From the NCBI GenBank assembly GCA_964436315.1, contig CAYTCZ010000157.1:1-7946 (forward strand): DNA of 7,946 bases. Reading direction: 5' to 3'. This DNA is from CAYTCZ01 sp964436315 (GTDB taxonomy: Bacteria > Actinomycetota > Thermoleophilia > Gaiellales > Gaiellaceae). Under the pieces are notes generated by a model that did not search any database, was not told where the DNA came from, and saw only the letters and a list, made by a program, of their open reading frames with translations. A program made the translations under genes and the position numbers. The stretch's first letter is position 1. Each line of letters begins with the position of its first letter. This document shows, in pieces, positions 5,827-7,946 of this stretch.

Positions 5827-6252
5827 GTGGCGTTCGCCGTGAACGTGAAGCAAGGGGCACCGGCTCGCTCTTCGGAGCCGGCTCGACTCTCCTCTCTTGT
5901 CCTCCGGGCGCGAGCCTTGGACCGTGCCTGGCGCCCTCGTTCCCCATTCGGCGCATCGGTACGGGTGGCGTCGTCTGACGGCTCGGTGGTGATCGGTCTG
6001 GGCGAGGACGCGCAGGACGCTCTCGAACAGGCATTGATGGCCGCTGGTTGGTCGGGCGCAGAGGTTTCCGTTCGGCGGGAGCGCCGTCGCTTCGGTCCTC
6101 GAGCGCTGTGGGAGGCGCGTGGCTGGGTGCGGTCGTTGGATCGGAAACGCTTGCTGGAGCGCCGAGGGACCATCATGGCGCTCGAATCCATCGCCAAGCT
6201 ACTGGTGCAGGATGCGCTGAGCGGTGGTAGCAAGGAAGACGATGGGCGTTGA
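5827..6252 (+). CDS. Hypothetical basic protein coupled to recombinase
   Basis: A 141-residue protein from GTG 5827 that I do not recognise; GGGAG (5813-5817) lies nine bases upstream. The same frame is open back to a GTG at 5698 (184 residues), but that start lies in a hairpin and has a poorer ribosome binding site. The N-terminal 20 residues look unstructured. Residues 43-75 read as strand-strand-helix (SVRVASSDGSVVIGLG, then a helix to AAGW), followed by a very basic stretch (SVRRERRRFGPRALWEARGW, 81-100) and a C-terminal helix (RGTIMALESIAKLLVQDAL). The positive charge suggests nucleic-acid binding. Its end overlaps the recombinase ATG by 11 bases, so the two are co-transcribed. A role in the recombination reaction, such as accessory or directionality factor, is possible but only from position. 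Confidence 0.5.
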   Translation: MAFAVNVKQGAPARSSEPARLSSLVLRARALDRAWRPRSPFGASVRVASSDGSVVIGLGEDAQDALEQALMAAGWSGAEVSVRRERRRFGPRALWEARGWVRSLDRKRLLERRGTIMALESIAKLLVQDALSGGSKEDDGR

Positions 6253-7912
6253 GATCGAGGGGCTGATCTGCGGGCTCTACGCGCGGAAGAGTACGGACGA
6301 GCAGATGGACTCGACGCGGGTCCAGATTCGCGAAGCCCGCCGGTACGTCGAGTCGAAGGGGGCAACGCTCGCCGACGACTGCATCTTCATCGACGATGGG
6401 GCGAGCCGCGCCGAGTTCGTGAACCGTCCACAGCTCTGGAAGATGGTCGACGCGGCGAAGGCCAAGCAGTTCTCGGTGCTCATCATCCGAGACGAGTCGC
6501 GTCTTGGCGGGGACATGCTCCGCACGGGGCTGCTCATCCAGGACCTGGTCGAGGCCGGCTGTCGCATCGTCCACTACATCTCCGACGAGGAGGTTCGCTT
6601 CGATGACTCGACCTCGCGGTTGATCACCACGCTGCGGAACTACGCCGCGGAGATCGAGCGGGAGAAGATCGCCTCCCGGACCCACGAGCATCTGGTGGGC
6701 AAGGCGCGGAAGGGCAAGTGCGCTGGCGGTCGGGTGTATGGCTACGACAACGTCCCCGTGGTGGCGAAGACCACGGACGGCGACGAGCAGCGCGTGTTCG
6801 TGGAGTACGCCATCAACGAGGAACAGGCGGCCGTGGTGCGCCGCATCTTCGAGCTGCGAGCCGAAGGCGAGGGCTACCGGGCCATCGCCCGCATCCTCAA
6901 CCGGGAGAAGGTGCCGTCGCCGCGGGCAGGGAAGCGCGGTACCGGCTCCTGGGGCTACTCATCGGTCCGGGTCATCTCGCTGAACGAGCGCTACCGGGGG
7001 TTCATCCCCTACAACCGCCAGAAGAAGACCTACCGCGGGGGCACGAAGGTTCGGGTGGAGCGTCCCAAGGACGAGTGGCTCATGGTGCCTGCGCCACACC
7101 TCCAGATCGTCGACGACGAGCTTTGGGAGCGAGCTGCCGCGCGTCGCCCCCGGTCCCGAACCACGAAGAAGCGGCTCGGGCGTCCGCCCAAGTACCTGCT
7201 CTCTGGCATCCTCCGCTGTGGGCTCTGCGGCGGCCCGATGCAGATCGTGAACACCAAGCGGGGCTCGAAGAGCATCAAGGCTTACGCCTGCGCTTGGCGC
7301 CGCAATCGGGGGCCGGAGGTCTGCAAGAACCCGCGCCGCCGGCCGATGGACCTCACCGACGCGGAGGTCACCGGTCACATTCGAGAGCGACTCGAGCGCT
7401 ACGACCTGGTCGACAGCCTCATGGCGATGGTCCGGCGCGAGTTGGAGGCGGCCCTTGGCCACAAGTCGGCCGAGCTGGACGAGCTGCGGGCCGAGCAGGG
7501 CAAGCTGCGCGAGGAGACCAGCCGGCTCTCGGATGCGATCGCCGCGGGCGGTTCGCTGGCGGCCCTGATCGCGGCGCTCGAGGACCGAGAGCGTCAGCTC
7601 CGGGCGGTGGACGCCAAGCTGGAGCGGCTGGGGAGCGAGGAGCCGGTGGACCTCCGCATTCGCCGTATCGAGGCTCAGATTCGGCAGCGGCTGGACGAGC
7701 TGGGCTCGGTGTTCAGCGAGAACCGTACGGCGGCTCGCCCGATCCTCGAGCAGCTCTTCCCCGAGGGCCTCATCGCCACTCCCATCGAGGTGGGGGCGAA
7801 GCGTGACAAGCGCTGGCGCATCGAGGGAGAGGCTTTGCTCAGCCTCGATGCGCCAGGGCGGGTCACTAATATGGCGTCCCCAGCGAGGTTCGAACTCGCG
7901 TTACCGGCGTGA
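6242..7912 (+). CDS. Large serine recombinase (site-specific integrase)
   Basis: A 556-residue integrase of the large serine recombinase type. It cuts and rejoins att sites through a serine-DNA intermediate. The resolvase domain (about 8-150) starts with YARKSTDEQ, with nucleophile Ser17 and Arg15, and includes IIRDESRLGG (81-90). A recombinase domain follows, with GGRVYGYDN (162-170) and the YRAIARILN helix (212-220). Then comes a zinc ribbon with Cys326, Cys329, Cys350 and Cys361, an Ala/Glu/Leu-rich coiled coil (about 400-465) and a C-terminal tail. The ATG at 6242 has AAGGA upstream; GTG 6224 is less likely. No break is seen, so it should be active. The last 13 or so codons are read from the antisense of a tRNA-Glu gene, ending in its anticodon loop. 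The chromosomal side of the att site therefore probably supplied the present C terminus. Codon use is more strongly G/C-ending than in the genes to the left. Confidence 0.93.
   Translation: MGVEIEGLICGLYARKSTDEQMDSTRVQIREARRYVESKGATLADDCIFIDDGASRAEFVNRPQLWKMVDAAKAKQFSVLIIRDESRLGGDMLRTGLLIQDLVEAGCRIVHYISDEEVRFDDSTSRLITTLRNYAAEIEREKIASRTHEHLVGKARKGKCAGGRVYGYDNVPVVAKTTDGDEQRVFVEYAINEEQAAVVRRIFELRAEGEGYRAIARILNREKVPSPRAGKRGTGSWGYSSVRVISLNERYRGFIPYNRQKKTYRGGTKVRVERPKDEWLMVPAPHLQIVDDELWERAAARRPRSRTTKKRLGRPPKYLLSGILRCGLCGGPMQIVNTKRGSKSIKAYACAWRRNRGPEVCKNPRRRPMDLTDAEVTGHIRERLERYDLVDSLMAMVRRELEAALGHKSAELDELRAEQGKLREETSRLSDAIAAGGSLAALIAALEDRERQLRAVDAKLERLGSEEPVDLRIRRIEAQIRQRLDELGSVFSENRTAARPILEQLFPEGLIATPIEVGAKRDKRWRIEGEALLSLDAPGRVTNMASPARFELALPA
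7872..7912. other. Probable attachment-site half (att) in tRNA-Glu
   Basis: The 3' half of the tRNA-Glu gene, including the encoded CCA, T arm and part of the anticodon arm, coincides with the end of the recombinase frame. Integrases commonly sit beside the tRNA they target, with the element on the 3' side of the tRNA, as here. No second copy of this sequence occurs in the window, so the far att site must be outside. The exact crossover is unknown. Confidence 0.4.
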
Positions 7913-7946
7913 AAGGCCGGGGTCCTGGGCCACTAGACGATGGGGA
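7872..7946 (-). tRNA. tRNA-Glu (anticodon TTC), 5' end cut by window
   Basis: On the minus strand the sequence runs TCCCCATCGTCTAGTGGCCC and on through a complete cloverleaf. The anticodon stem CCGGC/GCCGG encloses CTTTCAC, with anticodon TTC at 7913-7911. The T arm GCGAG-TTCGAAC-CTCGC is perfect, and the 3' acceptor strand TGGGGAC pairs with the 5' end. The discriminator is G (7875) and CCA is encoded (7874-7872). It closely resembles the E. coli tRNA-Glu. Only the first base (expected G, to pair with C7876) lies beyond the window. The promoter is outside. Confidence 0.95.

Noticed and set aside
5741..5842. A 33-codon frame starting ATG in the gene-free stretch.
   Set aside because: It is too short and too arginine-rich to support, and has no partner overlap; it is left as unassigned sequence.
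6718..7806. A 362-residue open frame overlapping the recombinase on the same strand.
   Set aside because: It is an out-of-frame shadow kept open by high GC content; its product is Gly/Arg/Pro-rich without motifs, while the recombinase frame has all domains.
1..7946. CRISPR array.
   Set aside because: No regularly spaced direct repeats were seen anywhere in the window.

Overview
The window is GC-rich bacterial DNA (well over half G+C by eye) that looks like accessory sequence inserted next to a tRNA gene. The tRNA-Glu is of proteobacterial/myxobacterial type with an encoded CCA end. Together with the base composition and GGAG-type ribosome binding sites this suggests a high-GC proteobacterium or member of the Myxococcota, but the phylum is only an educated guess.

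Layout from left to right. (1) 6-1744: a KAP-family P-loop NTPase on the minus strand, divergent from a small protein with the motif pattern of a PD-(D/E)XK nuclease. About 100 bases carrying a long inverted repeat separate them. (2) 1956-4014: three minus-strand genes that I do not recognise. The first (279 aa) is followed by a weak terminator-like hairpin; the other two overlap and look like one transcription unit. (3) 4024-5504: a 55-aa ribbon-helix-helix protein whose stop overlaps, by four bases, the GTG start of a reverse transcriptase with an FADD active site. The small gene is easy to miss because an unrelated frame upstream of the reverse transcriptase is open through it. (4) 5505-5826: a gene-free stretch with nested inverted repeats that fold on paper into a three-way junction with a 9-bp all-G/C closing stem, followed by an 8-bp hairpin. 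This is a candidate structured RNA. (5) 5827-7912: an unrecognised 141-aa protein coupled to a large serine recombinase. (6) 7872-7946: tRNA-Glu(TTC) on the minus strand, entered by the last 41 bases of the recombinase frame and cut by the window edge one base short of its 5' end.

Reading as a whole: the recombinase probably marks the tRNA-proximal end of an integrated element that extends leftwards from the 3' end of the tRNA. The reverse transcriptase module and the NTPase/nuclease pair are then cargo, of a kind often found among anti-phage systems. The most promising unit for a new system is RHH regulator + reverse transcriptase + downstream structured element, possibly with the divergent 279-aa gene. 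That these parts work together is inference from position only.
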